Of a stretch of 64,000 nucleotides of DNA, positions 43,922 through 52,457 are shown in pieces (the first letter of the stretch is position 1; the number at the start of each line of letters is the position of its first letter). The DNA is taken from the NCBI GenBank assembly GCA_934454585.1, contig CAKSFP010000009.1, positions 1 through 64,000 on the forward strand. The letters run 5' to 3'. The translations under genes and the position numbers were made by a program. Below the pieces are notes generated by a model that worked only from the letters and a program-made list of their open reading frames with translations, ran no database searches and was not told the DNA's origin. This DNA comes from an uncultured Clostridia bacterium (lineage in GTDB: Bacteria; Bacillota; Clostridia; UMGS1810).

Positions 43922-45640
43922 TCACCTCCTGTTAATCAATTCATAAATTGCCTTTGCCGCCTGAGCACGGCTCACTTCTGCCAGAGGAGCAAATTCCGAG
44001 TCGCTCACTCCGACCATTATGCCGTTGTCTCTCACATATGCAACGGAGTCCATCGCCCAGTCGCCGATCAGGTCCGCGTCGGCAAAATCAACCTTGCCGC
44101 CCTCGGGCACATTGCCGCCGCTTGCACAGCGCGCCAAGATGACAGCGGTTTCGCGGCGCGAAATGGGACTGCCTACTCCGAATGTGCCGTCCGCATTGCC
44201 TTTTACAATGCCTTTTTTCTGAGCGGACGCGATGTAGGGATAGTACCACGCCGTGCTGTCAGCGTCGGCAAAGGTTGCCGCGGCGTTCACATCATACCAC
44301 CCCATTGCCGCAACGAGCAGTTTTACAAATTCCTCTCTCGTGACAGATTCGTCCGGGGCAAAATGTTTGTCGTCTCGCCCTGAGATTATTCCTCTCCTGC
44401 GCAGCTCCTTCACCGCTTCCTTTGCCCACGGTGCGCTGTCCATATCTTCAAAATCGGGCAGCTGTACATCGGGTCCGGTTATCGTCGGCACACCGCCGCT
44501 GACGGTGCCCGCAGTTTTGCCGCCGCTGTTTTTGCCACCGCCGCCGGTGCCGCCTCCGTTCGTTGTGCCGCCGCTATCTGTGCGTGCGTTCTTTACCGCG
44601 TTTGTCAAATCGGTGATTGTAGCATAGCGCGACGCCGTCAGATTGATCTGCAGACTGATTTCAAGCTGCTGTGACTGCGTTTTCTTTGCGAAATCCGCAA
44701 TGACGCTCTTATCGAGTCTGTCTGACTTATCCAAAATTTTGCACACCGAATACTTACTGTCGTTGCCGTTGCAGGCAAAGAGCACTGCTTTATCCCAAAA
44801 ATCCTTCACAAAACCGTCAATTGTGGTGTACTTTGCCCTGTCCGCAAGCATTTCAGCCGCAAGGGCGTCCTTTTGAGCGGTGCACATCTGCCCGTCGTCG
44901 AAAACACCCGTGCCGAAGTACAAATCATAAGAATTGCTGTCGGCAATGCCGTAAACCCCGCATTGCCTGAGAAAGGCATCAAAATCGGACTTATCCTTTG
45001 CCGCATGAAGTTTTGAAAAACACATCTGTTCTTTCGCAACATCCACTATCTGCGGCAGATCCTCAAAATCACCGTTCTTGCGCCTGTATTCAAGCAACAG
45101 ATTCCAGAAAATCTCCTGCTCGCCGCTCCCGAGCGCATCATATTCCGACTTGATCTGCTCGGCAACATATGCGTCCGCCATGACGCTGCTCTCCAGTTCC
45201 TGCACGGTTTGCGCGGCATTAATGGCGTCTACCGAACGCTGACTGTAGTAAAAGACCTGTCTGTTGCCGTAACGCACCCTGATCTCCGGCGAACCGTCCG
45301 TGTCATAGTCTTTCACAACCACAGTATACGCCCCGTCTTTGTCAAGCTCTGCGGTATCAAAAAAACTCAGATAATTAAGTATGCTGTCATCTTTGTTTTC
45401 CGCATCAAATTCATCTACGCAAAGGACAGATTCATCCGAAGTCAGATCACGGCGCCACGCCGCACCCTGCCTGAGCACTTCCAGGGAAATCAAGCCGGAA
45501 TCGTTTTTTATATTCGAGCCGCTGATTGTAAGCGTTTTTGCCGCGGCGTCAACCGTAACTCTGTCGATCGGTGCGGCAGCCGCAGCCGACGGCAGACAAA
45601 GGAACGCCAGCGCCAAAACGCCAAATCGCATTTTATTCAT
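43922..45640 (-). CDS. Secreted protein with three C-terminal SLH motifs, N-terminal function unknown
   Basis: The 572-aa protein starts at the ATG at 45640 behind AGAGGAG. A signal peptide ends near AAAAA. Residues about 25-350 are a mixed region without recognised motif, with several helical 40-60 residue segments (QTVQELESSVMADAYVAEQI and similar). A Gly-rich linker (near 352-378) is followed by three SLH motifs: about 395-450 (ESVTREEFVKLLVAAMGW), 455-510 (SPISRRETAVILARCASGG) and 520-572 (AEVSRAQAAKAIYELINRR). It is the locus 2 counterpart of the 1752-aa SLH protein in position and anchor, though not in its N-terminal modules. Confidence 0.8.
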   Translation of the reverse strand: MNKMRFGVLALAFLCLPSAAAAAPIDRVTVDAAAKTLTISGSNIKNDSGLISLEVLRQGAAWRRDLTSDESVLCVDEFDAENKDDSILNYLSFFDTAELDKDGAYTVVVKDYDTDGSPEIRVRYGNRQVFYYSQRSVDAINAAQTVQELESSVMADAYVAEQIKSEYDALGSGEQEIFWNLLLEYRRKNGDFEDLPQIVDVAKEQMCFSKLHAAKDKSDFDAFLRQCGVYGIADSNSYDLYFGTGVFDDGQMCTAQKDALAAEMLADRAKYTTIDGFVKDFWDKAVLFACNGNDSKYSVCKILDKSDRLDKSVIADFAKKTQSQQLEISLQINLTASRYATITDLTNAVKNARTDSGGTTNGGGTGGGGKNSGGKTAGTVSGGVPTITGPDVQLPDFEDMDSAPWAKEAVKELRRRGIISGRDDKHFAPDESVTREEFVKLLVAAMGWYDVNAAATFADADSTAWYYPYIASAQKKGIVKGNADGTFGVGSPISRRETAVILARCASGGNVPEGGKVDFADADLIGDWAMDSVAYVRDNGIMVGVSDSEFAPLAEVSRAQAAKAIYELINRR

Positions 45641-45670
45641 AAAAAGCTCCTCTCTTTGCAAAAAACTTTA

Positions 45671-45702
45671 CGCCGAGTTTCGGCACTCGGCGAGCGCCGA
45701 AA
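45671..45702 (-). other. Two overlapping, mutually exclusive intercistronic hairpins
   Basis: CGCCGAG/CTCGGCG (45671-45677 with 45686-45692) and TTTCGGC/GCCGAAA (45678-45684 with 45696-45702) share bases and cannot form together. They lie 19 bases after the stop of the 672-aa protein and before the ribosome binding site of the SLH gene. No U-tract follows. Confidence 0.6.
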
Positions 45703-45721
45703 CATCGGAATAAATGTTGAA

Positions 45722-47740
45722 TTATTTACCGAAAACACTTGCCTGTGAATACGGATGAAGTGTGTTATAATCACTCCAAACGAATGCACGCATCTCGGCA
45801 GCATCGGCATATGCGGAAACATCTGCCTTTATCACGGTATTTTCGCCTCTCTTTGCTGTGCCGACTTCGTTTATTACATTGACAAGCTTGCCGCTCTCAT
45901 CATATATACCGACTATCAGCATAACCTTTTTGCCGTTGGCATACGGTGCACTGACGGCAGAGCTTACAGTGCTGCCGCTCTTGGAAGGTTTGGTTGCCGT
46001 CACTCTGTCCGATGTGGTGGTGAAATTAGCCTCGGCGTCCACCGTGCCGCCGCGCAGAGTTGTGATGCCGCTCACCGAAACGGTGTATGCACTGTTCGGC
46101 TCGAGTTCATCAAAATCCACAAACAGCTTGTTGCCGTCCGTTCTCAGTGCGTAGGGCACTTGAACAAATTGACCGTTCTCGGTAACAGTCACGCTCACAC
46201 TCGGCGTAACTCCGGCATTGCCTATGCATTTTTCCTGATTGAGCGTCTCGCTGCATGTGACGATTACCCTCTCATCAAGAGACGCGTTTGTAGCGTCGTC
46301 CCACGCAATGCCGACAGACTCAGCAGATGCAGTGTCGGGGAGAGTCTCCCACGAAAAATCGTCAACATACAAATCGTACGATTTGGCGGCGTCACTCTGA
46401 CCTTTGTGGTCAAAAAACGGACCGACTATCGGATTGTATGTGCCGAGGTCTACTTTAGAAGTGTATTGCTTGCCCTCGTCGTCCGTAACGGAAACTACGC
46501 AGAGCTTGGCACCGGCATTATATATTACCTCGCAGTCATAGAGATAATCCGCCTTTGTCTTTGCGATGACCGGATTTGACGGGAATTTGTTTTTACTTGC
46601 GGCAAGCTTTACTTTGTTGCTGTACATGAGAATGAGTTTGTTATCCGCACCCGTGCTGTCGCGGAAACCGAAGTATCTCTCGCTGTTGCCGTCGCCTATA
46701 CCCATCTTAAAGCGCATAACATGGGTTCTGTCCGCGGTATCGCCCTTTGCAAACGGATACTTCATCATCATGTTATGAGCACCATTATTCGACGAAGTGC
46801 TGATTACGCTCTCGAAGTCTCCGTCTCCGTCGACATCCCTGTTTTCTATAGTTGCCTTGCCCAAACCGACATTCTGCAGTACCCAGTAACTGCGGCTGTC
46901 AAGGTTAGGCGCGGACGACACATTTATGCCGTCAAGCAAATGATTCGGATTGGCGCTATACGAACGGTACCAATCGTTCAGGTCGGCTGTGTCAAAACTG
47001 CTCGGTGCAGACACACGGTTTGTGCCTTCATCTGTATTCTGCATAAAATTCGTCAGATAGACCTTGGCTTCCTTAGATTTATTTTGAAAATACAACCAGC
47101 CTATCCAGAAACTTGAAGTGCAGTCAATATTCTCATAAAACCTCTCGTAATCCTTCCACTCGGTGTCACCGTGTCTGCGCATCTTGAAGTAACCCCAATT
47201 TGAAGTCAGATCCACCCTTGCATCGAAATCATACCAAGTATTAAGTTCATAGTCGGCGGCGTCCTGACCGAAGAATTTGATTTTTCCGTTCTGGAATGAG
47301 ACGATCTTTGCCTCACTTTTTCCATATTCGCGGAAGGTAAGCGCGAACAGATCGTTGTCATTGCCGGTTATTTTTATGCTGAAAGTCACATGAGCCTTTG
47401 TAAAGACATTCGCCTCATCAAAATATGTAACCGGCATAATATATGAAGGAGCTCCGCCGACACCGTGAGCCAGCTCCAGTGCATTCATGCCGTCCTCGGT
47501 AACGGATTTGACAGTATTAAACGCATTTGTGTTTGCATGATGTTTTCTGAAATATCCGCCGTTGTCGGTCTTGTCGTCAAGAATACCGCTCGATATTTTG
47601 TAACCGCTGAAATCATACACCGTGTCGGACAATTTGTTGAAACAGCCTGTTGCATCCTCTGCCGACACCGTGACTGCAGAAAGTGCGCAGAGCACAAACG
47701 ACAGAAAAACTCCCATTAATCTTTTTGATAAAACTCTCAT
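45722..47740 (-). CDS. Secreted laminin-G-like protein with C-terminal beta module, function unknown
   Basis: This 672-aa protein starts at the ATG at 47740 (GGAGG seven bases upstream). The signal peptide is RLMGVFLSFVLCALSAVTVSA. Two concanavalin/laminin-G-like sandwiches occupy roughly residues 30-230 and 240-445. A fibronectin-like or Ig-like region covers 455-565 (ELEPNSAYTVSVSGI). The last 90 residues (YDESGKLVNVINEVGTAKRG, then AFVWSDYNTLHPY) match a module in the CE12 esterase of locus 1. No catalytic residues are apparent, so carbohydrate binding is the best guess. It sits between the large lyase and the SLH genes in one operon. Confidence 0.7.
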   Translation of the reverse strand: MRVLSKRLMGVFLSFVLCALSAVTVSAEDATGCFNKLSDTVYDFSGYKISSGILDDKTDNGGYFRKHHANTNAFNTVKSVTEDGMNALELAHGVGGAPSYIMPVTYFDEANVFTKAHVTFSIKITGNDNDLFALTFREYGKSEAKIVSFQNGKIKFFGQDAADYELNTWYDFDARVDLTSNWGYFKMRRHGDTEWKDYERFYENIDCTSSFWIGWLYFQNKSKEAKVYLTNFMQNTDEGTNRVSAPSSFDTADLNDWYRSYSANPNHLLDGINVSSAPNLDSRSYWVLQNVGLGKATIENRDVDGDGDFESVISTSSNNGAHNMMMKYPFAKGDTADRTHVMRFKMGIGDGNSERYFGFRDSTGADNKLILMYSNKVKLAASKNKFPSNPVIAKTKADYLYDCEVIYNAGAKLCVVSVTDDEGKQYTSKVDLGTYNPIVGPFFDHKGQSDAAKSYDLYVDDFSWETLPDTASAESVGIAWDDATNASLDERVIVTCSETLNQEKCIGNAGVTPSVSVTVTENGQFVQVPYALRTDGNKLFVDFDELEPNSAYTVSVSGITTLRGGTVDAEANFTTTSDRVTATKPSKSGSTVSSAVSAPYANGKKVMLIVGIYDESGKLVNVINEVGTAKRGENTVIKADVSAYADAAEMRAFVWSDYNTLHPYSQASVFGK

Positions 47741-47758
47741 CTGAATTCCTCCAAACAT

Positions 47759-50700
47759 TTATTTATTTCCGAAAAACTTACATTCCGTAATGCTGTTCCA
47801 TTCCTTGGTGCTTCCGTTATAGCCATAGCAGTTTATGCGCACATAGCGCGCCTTGAATCCTGTTGTCGTGTGTGTTTCAAACCCTGTTGTCGGCAGTGAA
47901 TCACCCTCGAACACCTCGGTGTAATCTACTCCGTCCTCGCTCAGTTCTATGGCAAACTGAGCCGTTCGCTGATCACCGTTCATGAACGCAAGCGAAACCG
48001 CGTCCAGATTATACACACTGCCGAGGTCATACTCGATCCAGCAAATATTGTCGCACGACCAGCGGGTGTCAAATTTTCCGTCAAGCGTGTTCTGCGGATT
48101 ATTCTCCGGCTGCGGAACCGCACTCGCCTTTACGGATACGGGGCGGATGCTGCTGCCGCCGCTCGGCAAGCCGATATATCCGGGCAATTTGAAATTAATC
48201 TCATATCCCTTTTTAAGCACTCCGTCAGTACCGAGAACAGAAACGAAGGTTTTGCCCGGGACAACTTCCGACTGTGTGACTTCAACCTTGCCGTCCGCCC
48301 GGGCCGTAATCTGCGGATTCATCTCATCCTTTGAGCCGACCTGCACTTCATATTCATAAACATCGGGTTCAAAGCCCGCAAGCAGCTGACCGTTCAAGCT
48401 GATAGCCTCTGCCTCAGCGTGAGATACCGGGTATTCCCCGTCCTCTATATTCCAGTCCGCAATCGGTACAAAATCACGGCTGTAGCTGTTTTCGTCATAA
48501 TCGGCGTTGTAGCAATTGAAAATGACGCTAAGGTTAAGCTCGGTCACATTCGTCATGTGTATGGCAAGCTTTTGATATCCCTTGTTGGGGTTCTGCCCTG
48601 CCGGGTTCGGCGAAGTCGGCAGCGGCTTTGCCTCCATTACGGTAAACACCGCGCCGTCACCCTCGGCAATCTCCGCAAGCAGGGTTTTGCCGTGAATTGT
48701 GAGATAAGCTTTCTTGCCGTCGTCACTGATTTTTATCTGTGCCGGAGTATGCGCAAACCAATAGAGTTCCGACGGTTCTTTCATGACGATCTCGTCCTGA
48801 ACCGTGACGGTTCTGCGGTAATTATCAAGTTTAACTCCGCGCCATGCGCTCGTCACATAGTCGGAATAGAGTCCGCTCAAGTCACTTGCCGCATACGCTC
48901 CGCGCGGTTTTGACACATATTTGTCAATCTCCGCCCAGCCGGCAAATGTCTGGTCGAACTTCTGACCGTTCGGGTTGATAACAAGGGTGTTGTGTCCCTC
49001 TGCCCTGGTGCGGTACGCATCGCACTGGTAGTTGGGGATATTGTAGCTGTCCTTGCCGAGATCCACAAAGTACGATTCGCCCATCGCCTGAAGAATGAAT
49101 TCGCCGCCGTCCAGGTGGTCGTGGCTGAGTCCGGCATACGCCTCATCGGAATGGAAACCGACATACATTGCGTCATCGTCCCATCCGCTGCGCGCCGCAA
49201 AAACCCCGACTCCGGAAAGCAGTGTGTCCAACTCACCGGTTGCCGTCTCTGCCTCGGAGAACTTTGTGTTATAGTACATCAAGTCGTGAATATCGCCCTC
49301 GCCGTCGAGTATCTTGTGCAGTCTCGGGCTTGCCGCGCCGTAATCACCGTATTCGTTTGCATAGAACATAACATAGGGTTCTATGAGCGTGTCGGTGCCG
49401 TCGTTATCGTGATAAGCAAACTTTGCAACAGGTCCGTTGACCGCATAAACAAAGTCCACGGTGTGTCTCATGCCCGGCGCCTCGCCGTAACCGAAGTCAC
49501 TGCCGAGCGCCGTTTGAAGCGAGCTCACATAATAAGAAAGATACTTGCTGACATATCCCCAATAGGTGATGCCCTCCTCGTAACCGCCGTCCGGCGCAAA
49601 CAGGCTGAGGACGGGTTTCATGTAGGACGGACCCTCACCGAGAACGCGTTCACACTTGAGCCGCGATTCCTCGTCAAGTTCATCGGCTATTGCAAGCGAT
49701 GCGACGGATACGCCGCCGCAGCATACTATCCTCCAGTTATCGGCATAGTCGCTGCTCCACATACTCGACCTGGAGAGCAGATTGCTCTGGTCGCTCTGAT
49801 GTATGCTCCGTCCGTCAAAGTCATCCAAAATTCTGTCAACCGCCTTGGTGACTATGGCATTGCGGAAGAAAGCGCGATCCTCCGGCGTGAACCAATTGTA
49901 CAGCCAGTCATAGCCGAAAGCTATGGCAGTTGCCATCTCGGCAGTGTCAAGGAAATGATACGGATGCCAGTCCGCAAAGGAACAAGCGGAAATCATCTCC
50001 TGGCGGCAGCGGATAGCGTATTTTTCCTCGCCCGTGAGGTTGTATACCGCCGCAAGCGCCGTCACCCTGGCAAGCACACCTCTGCTGACGGGCAAAAGCC
50101 TTATGCCGTCCGCAATTTTGTAACTGAGCGGCTCTGTATTCAGATATCCGTCAGCCTCCGCCTTGACGGCGGCAAATGCCGCGGTGTAAATCTCCTCGTT
50201 ATTCGCGATGCCTGTCTTTATGGTGTTAAGTTTATCATTTGTCAATATCAGTCTCGGATGCACCGCGGAAGGGTTCTTCTGCTGCAGCATTTCTAACATC
50301 CGTGCGCCGCTCACATCGTCATAGATGTATCTTTCCGAAATCTTGCGCAGCAGATCGAGGTCATCCTCCCAGCTGAGCTGTCCGGCACCGATGATGACCA
50401 TGCCAGATTCGTCGCAGAAAAGCGGCATATCAAACGCATCGCACAGTTCATATATCGGCGCATACATCGTGCCGTCGGTTGTATATGCCGCCTCGGCAAG
50501 CGCAACTTTTTTCCCGTTCACCGTCATCTCCGCCGAGCCCGGTATGAGGCTGACTGCGGTTTCGCCCTTGCCGAGCGTTACGCTGTCGTCGGACTGATTC
50601 CACAACACCTTGGCGCCTATGCTGTCGCTGAAAAACCGCACAGGAATCATTGCCTGCCCGTTTTTCCACACAGGCACAATATTTCTGTTATCGGAGATAT

Positions 50701-51520
50701 AGGTCTTTTTGCCGCGGACATAGGCATTCGGTTTGTTCATAAACATCCCTATGCTGTCCGCCATGGTTTTGCTGACTGTTTCGTCAGACACTGTGGTATT
50801 GCCGCCCACATCGTCACCTCCTGAGTTGTCAAGTTCGTCCGCAGTAAGCAGCTTTCTGCCCGAATATATCCTGACATTATCAAGGCAAATTGTGCTGTGC
50901 TCCCTGGGAGTCGCAAGCTGAATTCTGAAAAGAGCAAGATTCGTCAAATCTTTGCTCGGCATTTTGTAATTGCTTACTCTCTTTTTGCCGTTGAAATACA
51001 CATCCATGCGGTTCGCATCGAAATCAAGCGCAACGGCAAACTTGTAGTACTTGCCCGTCATGTAACCGGCAACGGTTGTTCCGTCGTACAGGGCAAGTGC
51101 GCCGCCGGGCAAAAACCTTGCCAGCACCCACTCGGCGTTGGATGAATTTTTAACCGAGAGAGTCTTTTGAGTGTCGGCATAGTCCTGCATGCAAATTTCC
51201 ATTTCCATAATCACGCTGCCCGTACACGCAGTGTTAAAAATTTTTTCAACATACATATCCTTGTCTGTTGTTACAGACATCTCAAGTGCATTGTCACCGA
51301 CGGCGCGTTTCACCACGCCGTATTTATTGCCCTTGTGATTAATGGAGAGTTCACCTGTTTTTTGTGCCCCCTCATCATATGAGTTGAAATTTTCGGACAG
51401 ATAGACCGTCTTGGTGTCCGCGGCAAGCGCAGCGTCACCTTCGGCAGCCAATGCGCCCATTCCCTGAAAGGGAATAAAGCAAGTCAGCATTACAGCCAAA
51501 ACTTTATCCTTTAATCGCAC
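47759..51520 (-). CDS. Secreted heparinase II/III-type polysaccharide lyase, multidomain
   Basis: The protein has about 1253 aa. The GTG at 51520, with GGGGG nine bases upstream, is preferred over a TTG one codon earlier; both overlap the permease end. A signal peptide ends near GALAA. Residues 30-225 form a laminin-G-like sandwich. Residues about 255-380 match the copper amine oxidase N-terminal-like (stalk) domain (AMIPVRFFSDSIGAKVLWN). The lyase core follows: an (alpha/alpha) barrel near 420-700 (YHFLDTAEMATAIAFGYDWLY) and a beta-sandwich with the heparinase motif LSHDHLDGGEF near 805 and GHNTLVINP near 850. The C-terminal 130 residues resemble an F5/8-type (CBM32-like) domain. It probably cleaves a uronic-acid polysaccharide outside the cell; GH88 then trims the products. 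Confidence 0.8.
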   Translation of the reverse strand: MRLKDKVLAVMLTCFIPFQGMGALAAEGDAALAADTKTVYLSENFNSYDEGAQKTGELSINHKGNKYGVVKRAVGDNALEMSVTTDKDMYVEKIFNTACTGSVIMEMEICMQDYADTQKTLSVKNSSNAEWVLARFLPGGALALYDGTTVAGYMTGKYYKFAVALDFDANRMDVYFNGKKRVSNYKMPSKDLTNLALFRIQLATPREHSTICLDNVRIYSGRKLLTADELDNSGGDDVGGNTTVSDETVSKTMADSIGMFMNKPNAYVRGKKTYISDNRNIVPVWKNGQAMIPVRFFSDSIGAKVLWNQSDDSVTLGKGETAVSLIPGSAEMTVNGKKVALAEAAYTTDGTMYAPIYELCDAFDMPLFCDESGMVIIGAGQLSWEDDLDLLRKISERYIYDDVSGARMLEMLQQKNPSAVHPRLILTNDKLNTIKTGIANNEEIYTAAFAAVKAEADGYLNTEPLSYKIADGIRLLPVSRGVLARVTALAAVYNLTGEEKYAIRCRQEMISACSFADWHPYHFLDTAEMATAIAFGYDWLYNWFTPEDRAFFRNAIVTKAVDRILDDFDGRSIHQSDQSNLLSRSSMWSSDYADNWRIVCCGGVSVASLAIADELDEESRLKCERVLGEGPSYMKPVLSLFAPDGGYEEGITYWGYVSKYLSYYVSSLQTALGSDFGYGEAPGMRHTVDFVYAVNGPVAKFAYHDNDGTDTLIEPYVMFYANEYGDYGAASPRLHKILDGEGDIHDLMYYNTKFSEAETATGELDTLLSGVGVFAARSGWDDDAMYVGFHSDEAYAGLSHDHLDGGEFILQAMGESYFVDLGKDSYNIPNYQCDAYRTRAEGHNTLVINPNGQKFDQTFAGWAEIDKYVSKPRGAYAASDLSGLYSDYVTSAWRGVKLDNYRRTVTVQDEIVMKEPSELYWFAHTPAQIKISDDGKKAYLTIHGKTLLAEIAEGDGAVFTVMEAKPLPTSPNPAGQNPNKGYQKLAIHMTNVTELNLSVIFNCYNADYDENSYSRDFVPIADWNIEDGEYPVSHAEAEAISLNGQLLAGFEPDVYEYEVQVGSKDEMNPQITARADGKVEVTQSEVVPGKTFVSVLGTDGVLKKGYEINFKLPGYIGLPSGGSSIRPVSVKASAVPQPENNPQNTLDGKFDTRWSCDNICWIEYDLGSVYNLDAVSLAFMNGDQRTAQFAIELSEDGVDYTEVFEGDSLPTTGFETHTTTGFKARYVRINCYGYNGSTKEWNSITECKFFGNK

Positions 51521-52397
51521 CAATCATAACCCCCTTGACAAAATATTTTTGCAAAAACGGATATACACATAAAATCGGCAGAGTACCGACCACGATAATC
51601 GCATATTTAATCGTCTCGGCAATCGATCCCTGTTCCATACTTGACAAATCATTCATCATGTTTGAAGTGTCATTCTGGATCAATATTTCGCGAAGCACAA
51701 GCTGCAGCGGATATTTTGCACGGTCGCGCAGATATATCATCGCATTGAACCATGAGTTCCAGTGACCGACTGCATAGTAGAGCACCATGACCGCAATAAC
51801 CGAGCTTGAGAGCGGCAGAATAATCCTTATCAGAATAACAAAATGATTTGCCCCGTCAAGCATTGCGGATTCCTCAAGGCTGTCCGGAATGCCGGCGAAC
51901 GATGTGCGCATTATGATCATGTTATAGGCGCTCATGGCACCCGGCAGAATCAGCGCCCAAAGTGTGTTATCGAGCCCGAAACTCTTGACATTCAGGTAGT
52001 TCGGAATCATGCCGCCCGAGAAAAACATTGTGAAAACCACAAACAGAGTCATGACATGAAGCCCCTTCAAACCCTTTCGCGACAGGACATAAGCCGCAAT
52101 CGAAGTCATAACCATGTTGATGCTGACGCCCACAACAAGGATGAACAATGTGTTTTTGTAACCGATCCATACCATGGGGTTTTCAAAAACCTTGCGGTAC
52201 GAATGCAGATTTGGGTTCAGCGGCCAGAGCAGCATCCCCTCATGCGATATAAACGCCGCGGAATCACTGAATGAAGCAAATATCACATATAATATCGGAT
52301 ACAGCATTGTGAACGACAGCAGCACCAAAAACACTGTGTTGCAAGCTGTGAAACAACGATATCCGATGCTTTTTTTAATTTTCATAACTGTAACCAT
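51504..52397 (-). CDS. ABC transporter permease, LplC/YtcP type (locus 2)
   Basis: Starting at the ATG at 52397 gives 297 aa. Six membrane spans begin with NTVFLVLLSFTMLYPILYVI. The EAA loop LEESAMLDGANHFVILIRI is near residue 180, and the tail FLQKYFVKGVMIGAIKG marks the YtcP/LplC group. The start is uncertain: the ATG at 52424 lies inside a 13-bp hairpin, the ATG at 52397 follows that hairpin directly, and the ATG at 52385 is also possible. Homology with the locus 1 permease favours one of the two later ones. The stop overlaps the lyase gene by about 17 bases, so the two are probably coupled. Confidence 0.85.
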   Translation of the reverse strand: MVTVMKIKKSIGYRCFTACNTVFLVLLSFTMLYPILYVIFASFSDSAAFISHEGMLLWPLNPNLHSYRKVFENPMVWIGYKNTLFILVVGVSINMVMTSIAAYVLSRKGLKGLHVMTLFVVFTMFFSGGMIPNYLNVKSFGLDNTLWALILPGAMSAYNMIIMRTSFAGIPDSLEESAMLDGANHFVILIRIILPLSSSVIAVMVLYYAVGHWNSWFNAMIYLRDRAKYPLQLVLREILIQNDTSNMMNDLSSMEQGSIAETIKYAIIVVGTLPILCVYPFLQKYFVKGVMIGAIKG

Positions 52398-52398
52398 G

Positions 52399-52433
52399 CT
52401 TTGTCCGATGCCGACAAAGTGCATCGGACAAAG
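52399..52433 (-). promoter_or_regulatory. Hairpin between the Shine-Dalgarno sequence and the permease start
   Basis: Arms CTTTGTCCGATGC and GCATCGGACAAAG (13 bp, perfect) enclose a 9-base loop. GAAAGGAAG lies directly before the stem and the ATG at 52397 one base after it. Folding would bring the Shine-Dalgarno sequence to normal distance from this ATG while burying the ATG at 52424. It also starts 24 bases after the LplB-type stop, like the other intercistronic hairpins. Confidence 0.7.
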
Positions 52434-52457
52434 ACTTCCTTTCGTTGAAATCTGTAA

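Noticed and set aside
48992..50296. Long plus-strand open frame of 434 codons opposite the heparinase-type lyase
   Set aside because: It lies wholly antisense to a gene with clear domains, is low in recognisable motifs and has no ribosome binding site.
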